Source: Taxillus chinensis
Taxonomy: Eukaryota; Streptophyta; Magnoliopsida; Santalales; Loranthaceae
DNA: 64,000 nt
Assembly: GCA_023512835.1 (NCBI GenBank)
Contig: CM042088.1
Span: forward strand, 42,370,271-42,434,270
Reading direction: 5' to 3'
The position numbers were made by a program, and so were the translations under genes. This document shows positions 1 through 13,225 of the stretch, in pieces. Under the pieces are notes generated by a model. The model saw only the letters and a list, made by a program, of their open reading frames with translations, had not been told where the DNA came from and searched no databases. Position 1 is the first letter of the stretch, and each line of letters starts with the position of its first letter.

Positions 1-1812
1 GATTTCAATGCTATTATGTGTGCTCATTGCAGAACAGGTTGAATGAAAAAACAATATTTACATTAAAAGTTAAAGATTAGGAGGATCATTTTTGTAAAAA
101 CAAAGCAAAACCTAGGCTCTCAAACATCTTAGAAGCTGACAAAAAATCAAATGTTTATTGATAAGAATATATGGAGATTTTTATTTTTTATTGAACATCA
201 ATTAGCTTCACTGCCTCTGTCACAACTTTACAGCACAGTATGTCTGCAAATGTTCCTGTAAAACTCCTCACTAGTCGAACAAGAGTTCTGTTGTTATTGC
301 TATAGTGAGAAGCTATTACTAAATATGGATCACTGTGTAAGCATCCTGGAAAAGAAAAATGAATCGCCATGCAGCAACCTAGCAATGCTAAACATCCAGA
401 CATTAATTTGGATATAGAGCAGGCACAAGAACGAAATTATGGGTCCTCCCAAATGTGAGGACCTGTAGGGGGCTGACTGATAGATTTCCTATCATCGCAG
501 AGTGACACCAAAGGTCAGTATTGACTCCCAAGTGTGAGGACCTGTAGACGGTTGTCTGATAGCTTTCCTATCATCACAGAGTTACACCAAAGGTCAGTTT
601 TGACTCTTCTACTTCTTCTTCTCTCCATAATGCCAATGGATAATTTCACTAAATGTATCTAAGATGAAGTTCAATGATCATTATTTGCAGGGTGTCCTGC
701 AGAGCTGAGACTATGCTAAACTAGCGCAATGAAGATACAGAGTAGAGTCACCATAATTTAGGTTAATTCAATCTAAGAGCAGAATTATTGAGTACCACTT
801 TCAATAGGATAGATATTTAAGTTAATGATCCAAGAAGGCCAAATATTGAAGAGGATCAAATTCCCTTATTTGCAGTAAAAAAATTTTAGAGAAACAAAGG
901 GATAGAAGGGGATGTTAACCATTCGATCAAACTTAGATTGGGTGAAGTGGAAAAGTTCAATAGAAATTGTGTGATTGTAGGGTGGCTTTAAGGTTCAAAG
1001 AAAGTCTTATAGAACATCCAACTCACTTTGTTGTGTTGGAAATTGTGAATATCAAGAAACAACCAACCCAGGCCTTAAATTTGAAGAATTTGAGGTTGGA
1101 TCTTTAATATGGATATGCCATTGGCTTTAATCCAAAGCAATGTCCTTTTCCTCCTTGTTATGTATTACTCCAATCCCAATACAGTATTATTGATGCAGTA
1201 CAAAATTAAGGATTGAGAATTTGGGAATAGAAATAGAGATTTCAATTTTCAACCATAGAATATCCCTCCCTACTCAAGATGATCCAACCGCAGGAGAATC
1301 ACTACTCCTAGGATTTCCTAACCACAGAAAGGAACAAGCAGTGATGATGGCGATCAACACACAAAATAATAGAACATTTCAACCAACAATGTCTGCCCCC
1401 ATTGAGGCTACAATGCTCCTTTTATAGGAGAAGACAAACCCTAGGACAGCCTAGGATACAACATATGAGTAAATATATAAAATGAGATAACATGAAAATA
1501 GAATCAACAGACAGAAAATATCATAAGGAAATAACAATAACATAGCAGCCACATAAATGGAAAACTAATCAAAATGGTAGGATGTATCCATGATGGTGTC
1601 GTCGCATTGACCGATCCCTATTAATTATGAAGAATAATTCATAGAAAAATCTAAATTTGTTCATATCTTCTGTTTGGATACTCCTAACTTACACCTTTTT
1701 AATTAAATATGAAATTTATCAATGCGACAGAATAATCTAAAACAGTTCCAGAGATAAAGAAAACTATTCAAATAAACAAGACATAATGAAAATAAACCCC
1801 CCAGCTACTTAC
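1..1812. other. Probable PIEZO intron, no recognised exon
   Basis: This stretch lies downstream (in gene sense) of the last recognised PIEZO exon and contains no further exon that I can match to the family. It holds a 79-bp tandem duplication (448-606) and transposon-like debris around 900-1450. A 71-codon minus frame at 188-403 is preceded by a plausible TTTTCCAG acceptor but matches no PIEZO segment I know, so I leave it unassigned. The next PIEZO exon is presumably beyond the left edge. Confidence 0.45.
448..606. repeat. Two-copy 79-bp tandem repeat
   Basis: Units 448-526 and 527-606 both run from CCCAAxTGTGAGGACCTGTAG to a GGTCAGTxTTGACTC end with about ten substitutions, mostly in the middle. 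They lie in the probable PIEZO intron. No coding sense is apparent. Confidence 0.8.
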
Positions 1813-4800
1813 CTTGACTGGTGAATAAAAAATGAATGCTTCGATGGGAGAAGCTGCTCAGTCAGGTTACTTTCTCTTGTAGACATGAGGAAATCCATCT
1901 CCGAAAGATCACATCTAATGCTACATAACTGTCAAGGGGAAAGAATTATGTCTGCATGTATTAACAAATATATGACAAAACATAAATGTCTGACACAATA
2001 ACAAAATATTCAGAAATTTGTTGTTAGCAGTGCACTTGAATTTCTATGGATTTATTGTATGAAGTGGTGCATATAAAATATTGAACCAAAACAAAAGAAC
2101 AGAAAAAGAAAACAACCTAGTATATGAAGGAATTCCTGCATAAGTTTCTATTTTCTGATATTTAATTACTAGAGAAACAAGATATTGTTCAACTTAAAAC
2201 TTTATGGAAGGAATTGTTTGTAATTATAAAAGTTATGTTTGAAAAGCTTCATAACTCTTGCTGTAACTGTGCATGCTAGGTGCCTTACTATCAGTGTGCG
2301 CCCATTAGATTATACCTTACCAAATATATCAAAGTGCCTTATCATATCTAATAAATGCAGGTGATGAAGAAATGAAAAGCTTTAACAAGAAAATAAATTG
2401 ACCCAGAAGTCTTTTCTTTGTGCACACCCTGCACCCTTCAACTAATCTACAATGTAATTACTTACCGTGAAATAGAAAAGTAGAAGAGAAACACAAGAAC
2501 TGATTTCCGACCATTCTGACTTTGATGATATCTTGTAGAGACCAACGAAATCAGCAATCCATACAAAAATGTCAGAGAACTCAATCGGAAGCTGATATAC
2601 ATAGAGTAGCACGATGTTCAAGCCTGAATACAACAATAGATACCTCGACCACCTTCAAACCAAAATGAATATATGTAAAGTAGTGAAACGTTAAGATCGA
2701 ATGTTGGAGGAGGCCCTTTTTGAATGGAAGAAACATGTTTTCCACTGGTTCCTTTCTGTACAAATATGTTTTCAAAGATAAATTTTCATTCCACTATTTT
2801 TTCCCTTTTGAATTGACAGAAGTTTGTTCTTTACACAAGTCCAGGGCTTAGAAGCCTTTTTTGTTTTTTTTTTAAGTGAGGAGAGGGGAGGGGTCTTGGA
2901 GTTGCCATTTGGGCACGGTCACACTTTGTCTTTCTGAGGATTAAGTAGTGTTGGGGAAATGGGAGTTGGAGTGGGGATCCTAAACTCCTTTGCCTTGCCC
3001 AGAAAGTTTATTTTTCTCTATGAAAATTAAATTTATTTCTAGTTACCAAACAATGGAACCAATATTTGGGAAAACTAATTTCCCCTCAACCAAAGAGAGC
3101 CTAGTAGTACACATTCTCACCGAAAAAGGCCTAGAAAGTTGCTTGTTAAGGACCAATCAACAAGTCCAATACAGCTACAAATGAAAAAGGGAAGAGAAGT
3201 CCAAGTTGGATGGCTAATTCCTGCAACTAACTGTACAGCAGGCAAAAATAGGCAGCACACGACCCTGAAATGAGAACCTTCCTTGCAACATAAGACGAAA
3301 AAAATCCAAAATCAACATTGAATGCATGGCGGAGTTAAAAGAATAAGTAACAGTTCCTTAAAACGACTTCACAACTTGAGATGGAATTGGACTATTAAAA
3401 CTACACATCTTAAAACACAAAAATTGGACCAATAATACATCATACAACATCAAAACATCTTTTTGTAGTGGCCAAATAATATCATATACTTGACACCTAT
3501 ATTAATAATGAGATTGCCAGCATTAAATTATTTTTTTGGAGCATGTAAGGTTGTTAAAACATTGGTTAGTCAATTCTAATGACTAAGATAACTGTGCAAA
3601 TTATACAATACTAAACATATAAAAAAATGGAAAGCTTAATGAGATGCTGTGGACAAACCTAAATGCTCGATGGAAGAAAATAAATGCCCCAGACAGGAAC
3701 CTCTTCGTGGAGGCAAGCATACTCCACTTGAATGGAATTCAGCCAGAGCAACAAGAGCAACAAATAATTGTAGTGCCAAAAAATATATTACAGATGGAAA
3801 CTTCCCAGATCGGATTCTGCAAAACCAGTAGAAATCAATATAAGCAGAGTACTTCCTCAACACATAATATTCAGTGTAATATACATGAAAACAGTTATTT
3901 AAAAAAATGCCAAATATACAAAGAAAGGGGGTGTAGGTCAGAGAGAGAGAGAGAGAGAGAGAGGAAGGGGATGATAAGAAATAATTTTTACCTAACAAAA
4001 CCAATTAACTTTGCCCACTGAGAATCTACAAGTATAGTCCATTGATCCCCCCCAACATCCGATACGATGTTAAATACAACATGTGAAAACATAACCAGCA
4101 AAGAAAATATAAAGATACGCCATGATGTTAAAGACTGATTCCGATACTGAAAACCTGTCGAATGTAAATATTAATAGTTATAGCTAAACAGGATAATGAG
4201 AAAAATATAGTAAAATATCCAATTTAACACATTCAGATTTTGGACATGGTTATGCCATACACCATTAAATGCCCTCAAGTTTTCCAATCCAAATCGCATA
4301 AAACAACTAGCTATAAAACATATGTATTATTTAAAAGATAAAAAATTCAAACAAAATGAATGCTTGAAGTCAGGTAATTGCACTGTGCATCCACATCGAT
4401 TAAGTAGCAATAAAAATAGAAACACGAGTACTAGTCCTCTAGTTGCTCGTCAAGATGTAGCTATTTATGCACTTTATTTCTAGAAAGCCTAAATTATGCG
4501 GATGGATAAATAGGAATGAAAATAGAACTCTTCAGTATAATATGCTTACAGTTATTTATTTCTACAACAATTTAAGAAAAGCAACTAAAATGATAAATGG
4601 AGAATGACAACATAAAAAAAGTACAATAATTCAGTGATTAAGACAAGAATATATGAACTCATGACCCCTAAAATGAGGTTTGTAACACTAGACAAAATCT
4701 CATTTATGCAATGAGTCCAAATTCTATATTAAGCTGACAAACAATGGAGCGATCAGGAACAAGAGGTTTTCTTTGAACCCGTGGGTTTTGATAGTTAATC

Positions 4801-6388
4801 AGGAAAACACAGCTTATCACAGAAAATATTTTTTTATCCTTTTAAATTATCCCTCGTGCAATCTTGTTAGATGAAAATGGACTGAAAATCCAAATGAACT
4901 ATTTATGTCATCTAATTTAACCATTCTCCATATTTTATTATATTTTATATTGGGGAGAAGATGAGAAGAAATTCCATGCAGTAGACAGGGCCAGCCCAGG
5001 TTAAAATCTCCAGACCCATGGGCTAAGGCAATCCCCATCAGTAGCAAATATATGTATATATATATATATAATCATGTTAATCATAATGCACCATAACGGG
5101 GTTACATTTTGATTTTTAATGTAATTTATGCTAAAATTGAATGTAAACTTGTTTTTGTTTTTATTATTTCTTTTTTCTTTTTCTTTTTTTGCCATTGAGC
5201 TTGGGCTAGGGCAACCCAAGCATAGGGCTATCCTTGGCAGCCAAGCAAACTGCAAAGATAATAAACTAAAAGGCAATAGAATATGAAATTAAAACCTAAA
5301 CCTAACAAAAAGAACAAAACATCCTGTAAGGATTGTTAATAGAAAATGGTGTATATTGGAGAAGGCTAGAAATTTACCTACTTTTGGATCCATAAACAGA
5401 ATGAAAAGAAAAGCTAACAAGTCAGATAGGGATATCAAACTCCAATTCAGTCCAGCAGCTGCACAAAGCAAGGAGTTACAAAGGAACAGAAAAACTTTTT
5501 AAACTAATCGGTCAGAATAACAATGATAATACAGACATACACATTAAACCAGCAGAAATATTCCAAATATTCACAAAAGGGAAAAATTATCACAGATATT
5601 TTAAGTACATTTTCTCCAAATGTATTGCAAAAGAATGGTATAAGCTGGCTCAATGAAATAAAAAGCATTGAACAATAAGGAAAATAAAAAGAAAAGGGTA
5701 AATTTTAGATACTATAACAACAGAGAATTAAGAGAAAAAGGATCAAAATAGTCTAGGAAGGAGAAACACATATGGCTTATGAGTGCCAATATTATGAGGG
5801 CAGTCCAATTATTTTATTTCTTGAAAAAGGGAAATTCATCGGTAGTAAATCCTGGGAGAAACAGAAACTTAAATAATATGTGAACACAACCCATTATAAC
5901 ATCAACTACTAATTTCCATCAAGGCAAGACCGCCTTCAAGCAATATCTATGACACTATTCTATGTCTGGGAACACGGAACAGGAGATGTGGGTTTAACAG
6001 TGCTGATTAAGCAAAAATCTTGAAACTTTTTTTTTTGTGATACCCTAGCCCTTAAGGCGAGAGATAAGGAAAATACAGCGTTTACAACAAAACTAATAAA
6101 ATAAATACGACAAGTAAACCCAATTGCTCAAATCATGCACATATCTTACCGGGAATAATCAGCATTTTTCAGCTGCTACTAACGTTTTATTTTGCTATTA
6201 TTACTTTACTGAATTAGGATATGAAAATATACCCATCCACAGATTTGCGTACGGAAAACAAAAAACAGCAGAAGAAAAACAAACAAAACACACATGCAAA
6301 GGTATTTTTTTCAGTAAGCACACACATTGTACTAGGCACCTGTTAAAAGCAGAAGTGGCAAGACAAATCCGCTCAGAAACCTCCCCAT
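1813..6388 (-). CDS. PIEZO: PIEZO-type mechanosensitive channel, N-terminal part (7 exons, partial)
   Basis: Exons in gene order: 6388-6340, 5458-5378, 4154-3992, 3816-3659, 3277-3121, 2652-2466 and 1928-1813. All introns are GT-AG and reading phase is continuous (911 coding bases, about 303 residues, no stop). The start MGRFLSGFVLPLLLL, followed by AAGLNWSLISLSDLLAF, matches the start of plant PIEZO. Later exons give YFLALQLFVALVALAEF, SLPFFICSCIGLVDWSL, NIVLLYVYQLPIEFSDI and EMDFLMSTRESNLTEQLLP, all typical of the plant N-terminal membrane repeats. PIEZO proteins are very large trimeric mechanically gated cation channels; plant members act at the tonoplast or plasma membrane. The two AAG acceptors (exons 5 and 6) are weaker than CAG but are forced by phase and homology. 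The gene continues past the left edge. Exons 1-2 lie in the first unit of a tandem array that repeats upstream. Confidence 0.9.
3941..3963. repeat. (GA)n microsatellite
   Basis: About eleven GA units, just downstream in gene sense of the PIEZO exon at 3992-4154, inside its intron. Confidence 0.95.
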
Positions 6389-7043
6389 TTCAGGCTTTCT
6401 TAACAGATTGTATCAATTCCACTGGTTTCGTCATCAATTCATCTTCCTATCAGAATGCATGAACTTGTACACCAATATTTGCGTTTTCATGTCAAATAGA
6501 AAAGACCCATTTGAGCCTAAATTAGAAAAAGGAATAAATAAATAAATAAAACTCTGCAGCTTAACGCGTTCAGATCCTTCCGGGTTTGTTGAGAATGTGA
6601 CATAAACGAGGTAAATCGTTAGTGGGCAATGCCTATGTATAATTTTAAAAAGACAAAAAACAAAAGTAGATTGAAGGACCCAACAACCAGATATGAAATC
6701 TGGAAAGATTCAGGAGATTTGCAATATGGGTCTTGTTTTGTTTCAATTAAAATATGAGATAAATCAGAGAATGGTTCTGGAATATCGCATTTGGAGCTGG
6801 AGGGCCGCTTTTCACGCTTGATGAGCAAATCTTTGTTTGCCAAAAGTTCCAATTGGAAGGACCAAGTCGCTAATGGGTACATTTCTAAGGGCCTTTTCGA
6901 AGATTTTTTTAGTTCTAAAAATATCGTGTAGTTGGTTTAAAATCAAAATAGGAATGATTTTTCGCTTTCAAAAATTTTTAAAAAATAGAAAGAAAAAAAA
7001 AACAAGTTAATATTTAGTAGATATTATATTGCCTGATTTTCTT

Positions 7044-8057
7044 CTATAAATAAATATACTGTGAAGATATAACTTATGAGATTTCTTATTTTATTTTTAT
7101 ATTTAAATAATATTTTTACTTATTCATAATTTCAACTTCAGCAATTATTTCTATTTTATTTCTATTTTAATTAAAATAATAATTAATTTATTTTTTTAAA
7201 TCTTTCTTTATTAATAGTGAAGAGAATGATGAAAGATGAGAGATAACAAAATTATAATAGTAAATAAAGAGTCACTTTATTAATTTTCACTAATAAATAG
7301 TATATTTTTTATTTTTCACATATAAATAATGAAAATATATTATAATTTTAATTTACTCTCTATTTATAAATAATAGAGAACCCTTTAAAGTTAATCTTAA
7401 ACATGTGTTTTAGAAATATTGATACAACTTTTTTAACGTTGATAAATCATTTAAAACCTATATTCTTTAAACATAGATTGGGTCAGGTGTTGGATAATAC
7501 AATTCCATTTAAATTTTTATTAAAAAATATGTTGTTATAAATTAACGAGTGTGTGATTTATAATCTAAACACCAAAAAAAATAAAAAATAAAAAACACAC
7601 CCATAAGCGGTAATAATTAGTTTTTGCTCTAACAAACTAGCATTCTAACACATATGAAGCATAATTAAGGCTTATAATCAAACAAAAACTATTTTTGAAA
7701 TTAATTTTATTAAGAAAAGTATGTGAATAATATGATTATCAAGTCAAATAAAATTCCACTAAGTTAAGGTTAGCCATTTTAAAAGTATCATTAATTCATT
7801 AATCCAATAATGGTCTAGTTTGGTAATGTTATACTTTTAGGAGAAGTTATTTTTAGGTATGCTAAAAAAATAAGTTTCTGTAAAAATAAACATGTGAGTA
7901 TTTTGTTAAATATAATTTTAAAATTACTTTAAACTTTAAAAGCATATGGTAAATGTGTTGATAAAATAAAACAAAAAAGTGTAGGAATTTAAAAAATAAA
8001 AATATTATTTTTAACATATTACAATTAAAAAAAACATTTTAAAAATACTCCGTCATT
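7044..8057. other. B spacer of the PIEZO array, no gene
   Basis: AT-rich, with homopolymer runs and short repeats and no coding frame of note. A second copy is at 9703-10702. Confidence 0.8.
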
Positions 8058-8062
8058 CATAA

Positions 8063-9051
8063 ACGAATGAAAAGAAAAGCTAACAAGTCGATAGGGATAT
8101 CAAACTCCAATTCAGTCCAGGAATGCACAAAGCAAGGAGTTACAAAGGAACAGAAAAACTTTTTAAACTAATCGGTCAGAATAACAATGATAATACAGAC
8201 ATACACATTAAACCAGCAGAAATATTCCAAATATTCACAAAAGGGAAAAATTATCACAGATATTTTAAGTACATTTTCTCCAAATGTATTGCAAAAGAAT
8301 GGTATAAGCTGGCTCAATGAAATAAAAAGCATTGAACAATAAGGAAAATAAAAAGAAAAGGGTAAATTTTAGATACTATAACAACAGAGAATTAAGAGAA
8401 AAAGGATCAAAATAGTCTAGGAAGGAGAAACACATATGGCTTATGAGTGCCAATATTATGAGGGCAGTCCAATTATTTTATTTCTTGAAAAAGGGAAATT
8501 CATCGGTAGTAAATCCTGGGAGAAACAGAAACTCAAATAATATGTGAACACAACCCATTATAACATCAACTACTAATTTCCATCAAGGCAAGACAGCCTT
8601 CAAGCAATATCTATGACACTATTCTATGTCTGGGAACACGGAACAGGAGATGTGGGTTTAACAGTGCTGATTAAGCAAAAATCTTGAAACTTTTTTTTTT
8701 TTGTGATACCCTAGCCCTTAAGGCGAGAGATAAGGAAAATACAACGGTTTACAACAAAACTAATAAAATAAATACGACAAGTAAACCCAATTGCTCAAAT
8801 CATGCACATATCTTACCGGAATAATCGGCATTTTTCAAATTTCACTAACGTTTTATTTTGCTATTATTACTTTCTTGAATTAGGATATGAAAATATACCC
8901 ATCCACAGATTTGCATACGGAAAACAAAAAACAGCAGAAGAAAAACAAATAAAACACACATGCAAAGGTATTTTTTTCGGTAAGCACACACATTGTACTA
9001 GGCACTGTTAAAAGCGAAGTGGCAAGACAAATCCGCTCGAAACCTCCCCAT
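8063..9051 (-). pseudogene. PIEZO exon 1-2 duplicate, array unit 2
   Basis: The exon-1 counterpart (9051 down to about 9005) keeps ATG GGG AGG but has lost single bases at two CAG/CTG sites, which breaks the frame. The exon-2 counterpart (8063-8118) has a changed acceptor (CAGCAGCTGCAC in unit 1 reads CAGGAATGCAC here) and is cut off at the unit border. As written, this copy cannot supply a usable first exon. Some of the damage may be sequence error. Confidence 0.75.
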
Positions 9052-10705
9052 TTCAGGCTTTCTTAACAGTTGTATCAATTCCACCTGGTTTCGTCATCAA
9101 TTCATCTTCCTATCGAAATGCATGAACTTGTACACCAATATTTGCGTTTTCATGTCAAATAGAAAAGACCCATTTGAGCCTAAATTAGAAAAAGGAATAA
9201 ATAAATAAATAAAACTCTGCGCTTAACGCGTTCGGATCCTTCCGGGTTTGTTGAGAATGTGACATAAACGAGGTAAATCGTTAGTGGGCAATGCCTATGT
9301 ATAATTTTAAAAAGACAAAAACAAAAGTAGATTGAAGGACCCAACAACCAGATATGAAATCTGGAAAGATTCAGGAGATTTGCAATATGGGTCTTGTTTT
9401 GTTTCAATTAAAATATGAGATAAATCAGAGAATGGTTCTGGAATATCGCATTTGGAGCTGGAGGGCCGCTTTTCACGCTTGATGAGCAAATCTTTGTTTG
9501 CCAAAAGTTCCAATTGGAAGGACCAAGTCGCTAATGGGTACATTTCTAAGGGCCTTTTCAGCATTTTTTTTAGTTCTAAAAATATCGTGTAGTTGGTTTA
9601 AAATCAAAATAGGAATGATTTTCGCTTTCAAAAATTTTTAAAAAATAGAAAGAAAAAAAAACAAGTTAATATTTAGTAGATATTATATTGCCTGATTTTC
9701 TTCTATAAATAAATATGCTGTGAAGATATAACTTATGAGATTTCTTATTTTATTTTTATATTTAAATAATATTTTTACTTATTCATAATTTCAACTTCAG
9801 CAATTATTTCTATTTTAATTAAAATAATAATTAATTTATTTTTTTAAATCTTTCTTTATTAATAGTGAAGAGAATGATGAAAGATGAGAGATAACAAAAT
9901 TATAATAGTAAATAAAGAGTCACTTTATTAATTTTCACTAATAAATAGTATATTTTTTATTTTTCACATATAAATAATGAAAATATATTATAATTTTAAT
10001 TTACTCTCTATTTATAAATAATAGAGAACCCTTTAAAGTTAATCTTAAACATGTGTTTTAGAAATATTGATACAACTTTTTTAACGTTGATAAATCATTT
10101 AAAACCTATATTCTTTAAACATAGATTGGGTCAGGTGTTGGATAATACAATTCCATTTAAATTTTTATTAAAAAATATGTTGTTATAAATTAACAGTGTG
10201 TGATTTATAATCTAAACACCAAAAAAATAAAAAATAAAAAACACACCCATAAGCGGTAATAATTAGTTTTTGCTCTAACAAACTAGCATTCTAACACATA
10301 TGAAGCATAATTAAGGCTTATAATCAAACAAAAACTATTTTTGAAATTAATTTTATTAAGAAAAGTATGTGAATAATATGATTATCAAGTCAAATAAAAT
10401 TCCACTAAGTTAAGGTTAGCCATTTTAAAAGTATCATTAATTCATTAATCCAATAATGGTCTAGTTTGGTAATGTTATACTTTTAGGAGAAGTTATTTTT
10501 AGGTATGCTAAAAAAATAAGTTTCTGTAAAAATAAACATGTGAGTATTTTGTTAAATATAATTTTAAAATTACTTTAAACTTTAAAAGCATATGGTAAAT
10601 GTGTTGATAAAATAAAACAAAAAAGTGTAGGAATTTAAAAAATAAAAATATTATTTTTAACATATTACAATTAAAAAAACATTTTAAAAATACTCCGTCA
10701 TTCAT

Positions 10706-11701
10706 AAACAGAATGAAAAGAAAAGCTAACAAGTCAGATAGGGATATCAAACTCCAATTCAGTCCAGCAGCTGCACAAAGCAAGGAGTTACAAAGGAACA
10801 GAAAAACTTTTTAAACTAATCGGTCAGAATAACAATGATAATACAGACATACACATTAAACCAGGTAAAATATTCCAAATATTCACAAAAGGGAAAAATT
10901 ATCACAGATATTTTAAGTACATTTTCTCCAAATGTATTGCAAAAGAATGGTATAAGCTGGCTCAATGAAATAAAAAGCATTGAACAATAAGGAAAATAAA
11001 AAGAAAAGGGTAAATTTTAGATACTATAACAACAGAGAATTAAGAGAAAAAGGATCAAAATAGTCTAGGAAGGAGAAACACATATGGCTTATGAGTGCCA
11101 ATATTATGAGGGCAGTCCAATTATTTTATTTCTTGAAAAAGGGAAATTCATCGGTAGTAAATCCTGGGAGAAACAGAAACTCAAATAATATGTGAACACA
11201 ACCCATTATAACATCAACTACTAATTTCCATCAAGGCAAGACAGCCTTCAAGCAATATCTATGACACTATTCTATGTCTGGGAACACGGAACAGGAGATG
11301 TGGGTTTAACAGTGCTGATTAAGCAAAAATCTTGAAACTTTTTTTTTTTTTGATACCCTAGCCCTTAAGGCGAGAGATAAGGAAAATACAGCGTTTACAA
11401 CAAAACTAATAAAATAAATACGACAAGTAAACCCAATTGCTCAAATCATGCACATATCTTACCGGGAATAATCAGCATTTTTCAGCTGCTACTAACGTTT
11501 TATTTTGCTATTATTACTTTACTGAATTAGGATATGAAAATATACCCATCCACAGATTTGCATACGGAAAACAAAAAACAGCAGAAGAAAAACAAATAAA
11601 ACACACATGCAAAGGTATTTTTTTCAGTAAGCACACACATTGTACTAGGCACCTGTTAAAAGCAGAAGTGGCAAGACAAATCCGCTCAGAAACCTCCCCA
11701 T
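10706..11701 (-). pseudogene. PIEZO exon 1-2 duplicate, array unit 3, exon 1 intact
   Basis: Exon 1 (11701-11653) is identical in coding sense to the functional copy, with the same ACAG|GTGCC donor. Exon 2 keeps its acceptor (exon from 10770) but is truncated by the unit border near 10706, where the frame runs into B. Because exon 1 and its upstream DNA are intact, this unit could act as a distal alternative promoter and first exon, splicing to the complete exon 2 at 5458-5378. That is inference. Confidence 0.7.
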
Positions 11702-12353
11702 TTCAGGCTTTCTTAACAGATTGTATCAATTCCACTGGTTTCGTCATCAATTCATCTTCCTATCAGAATGCATGAACTTGTACACCAATATTTGCGTTTT
11801 CATGTCAAATAGAAAAGACCCATTTGAGCCTAAATTAGAAAAAGGAATAAATAAATAAATAAAACTCTGCAGCTTAACGCGTTCAGATCCTTCCGGGTTT
11901 GTTGAGAATGTGACATAAACGAGGTAAATCGTTAGTGGGCAATGCCTATGTATAATTTTAAAAAGACAAAAACAAAAGTAGATTGAAGGACCCAACAACC
12001 AGATATGAAATCTGGAAAGATTCAGGAGATTTGCAATATGGGTCTTGTTTTGTTTCAATTAAAATATGAGATAAATCAGAGAATGGTTCTGGAATATCGC
12101 ATTTGGAGCTGGAGGGCCGCTTTTCACGCTTGATGAGCAAATCTTTGTTTGCCAAAAGTTCCAATTGGAAGGACCAAGTCGCTAATGGGTACATTTCTAA
12201 GGGCCTTTTCAGCATTTTTTTTAGTTCTAAAAATATCGTGTAGTTGGTTTAAAATCAAAATAGGAATGATTTTCGCTTTCAAAAATTTTTAAAAAATAGA
12301 AAGAAAAAAAAACAAGTTAATATTTAGTAGATATTATATTGCCTGATTTTCTT

Positions 12354-13225
12354 GGGATGAAAAGTTGATTTATGACTTGGAGTTTTAAAAATTAAAGGTT
12401 AAATATTTCTGAAGGGTGAATTCTTATTATTATAATGTATTATTTTAAACTTGCTACCGTTGAGTTAAAATTGGATATTCAAGATATCAAATTGGGTTCA
12501 AGGAAGAACTCTCATTGAATTATAAATAAATAAGGAACCCAAATTTAAAACAATACCAAATTTATAAGAACACACATGTTGATTTACAGGTTTAAATAAT
12601 TCCCGTAATGTAGCCTTACTTAGACGTAATATATAAACGCTTTAACCCTCCAAATACATGAAAAAAGAGCATGACATTTTTTTTTAAAATTAGCCACATT
12701 ATAATACAATCAACACATTAAATTTGTCCGTTTGTCTTAAATTTACCATAATTTCAGTTAAATATGAGGTTTAAAAAAAAAAAAAACACATGTTAGGCAA
12801 CGCCATCTTAAACCTAGAGGGGAACTCATATTATACTATTAATAAGTTGTTTTGGAATAAAGTAAATATTGTTAGGGGAAACAAGAGAAATGAACAAGAG
12901 AAGAGATCTATACCACGACAACTATCTATTTATGCAGGAAGAAGTCCAACTATGAGTTGATATTATTTTTTTTGAAACATTATTGACATTTTCGTGCAGT
13001 TAACATGTGATTCACTTTGCTTGTTAAATCTAAAATTTCTACAAAATAAATATAGTACGGAGTAATGTCACCTAATCCCTAACTTAGAACATTATTGTTG
13101 ATTTAGAAAAAAGTACAAGAAAAAAAGAAGCCTACATATTTTAATATTAAACAAATTAATATTTCAGAGCATATGGAACCGAGCAGCAAAGCAAACGCTG
13201 CAAACCCACATCGACGGCAGCAGGG
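12354..13225. other. Intergenic DNA and upstream region of the histidine-phosphatase gene
   Basis: Unique AT-rich DNA after the PIEZO array. The last 60 bases become GC- and CAG-rich, as expected of a 5' UTR. No separate gene is visible. Confidence 0.6.

Larger units (their letters stand above)
5391..12353. repeat. Tandem array A-B-A-B-A containing PIEZO first exons
   Basis: A copies: 5391-7043, 8058-9702 and 10703-12353 (about 1.65 kb each). B copies: 7044-8057 and 9703-10702 (about 1.0 kb, AT-rich, no exon). Starts are 2667 and 2645 bp apart. The left junction shares CATAAAC: unit 1 is preceded by ...TTTTGGATC, units 2 and 3 by B ending ...CCGTCATT. The array leaves unit homology at 12353 with the end of A, not B. 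A holds PIEZO exon 1, intron 1, most of exon 2 and about 650 bp upstream. Copies are nearly identical apart from indels and the CAG/CTG-linked differences described in the findings, so the duplication is recent or homogenised. Confidence 0.92.

Noticed and set aside
188..403. 71-codon minus frame with a possible acceptor, considered as the next PIEZO exon
   Set aside because: The translation does not match any PIEZO segment I know, and the expected following exon sequence is different.
6619..6882. Minus frame (repeated in the other two array units) considered as an upstream coding exon of PIEZO or a uORF protein
   Set aside because: It lies upstream of the PIEZO start, matches no family, and its recurrence is explained by the array duplication; most likely leader or promoter DNA.
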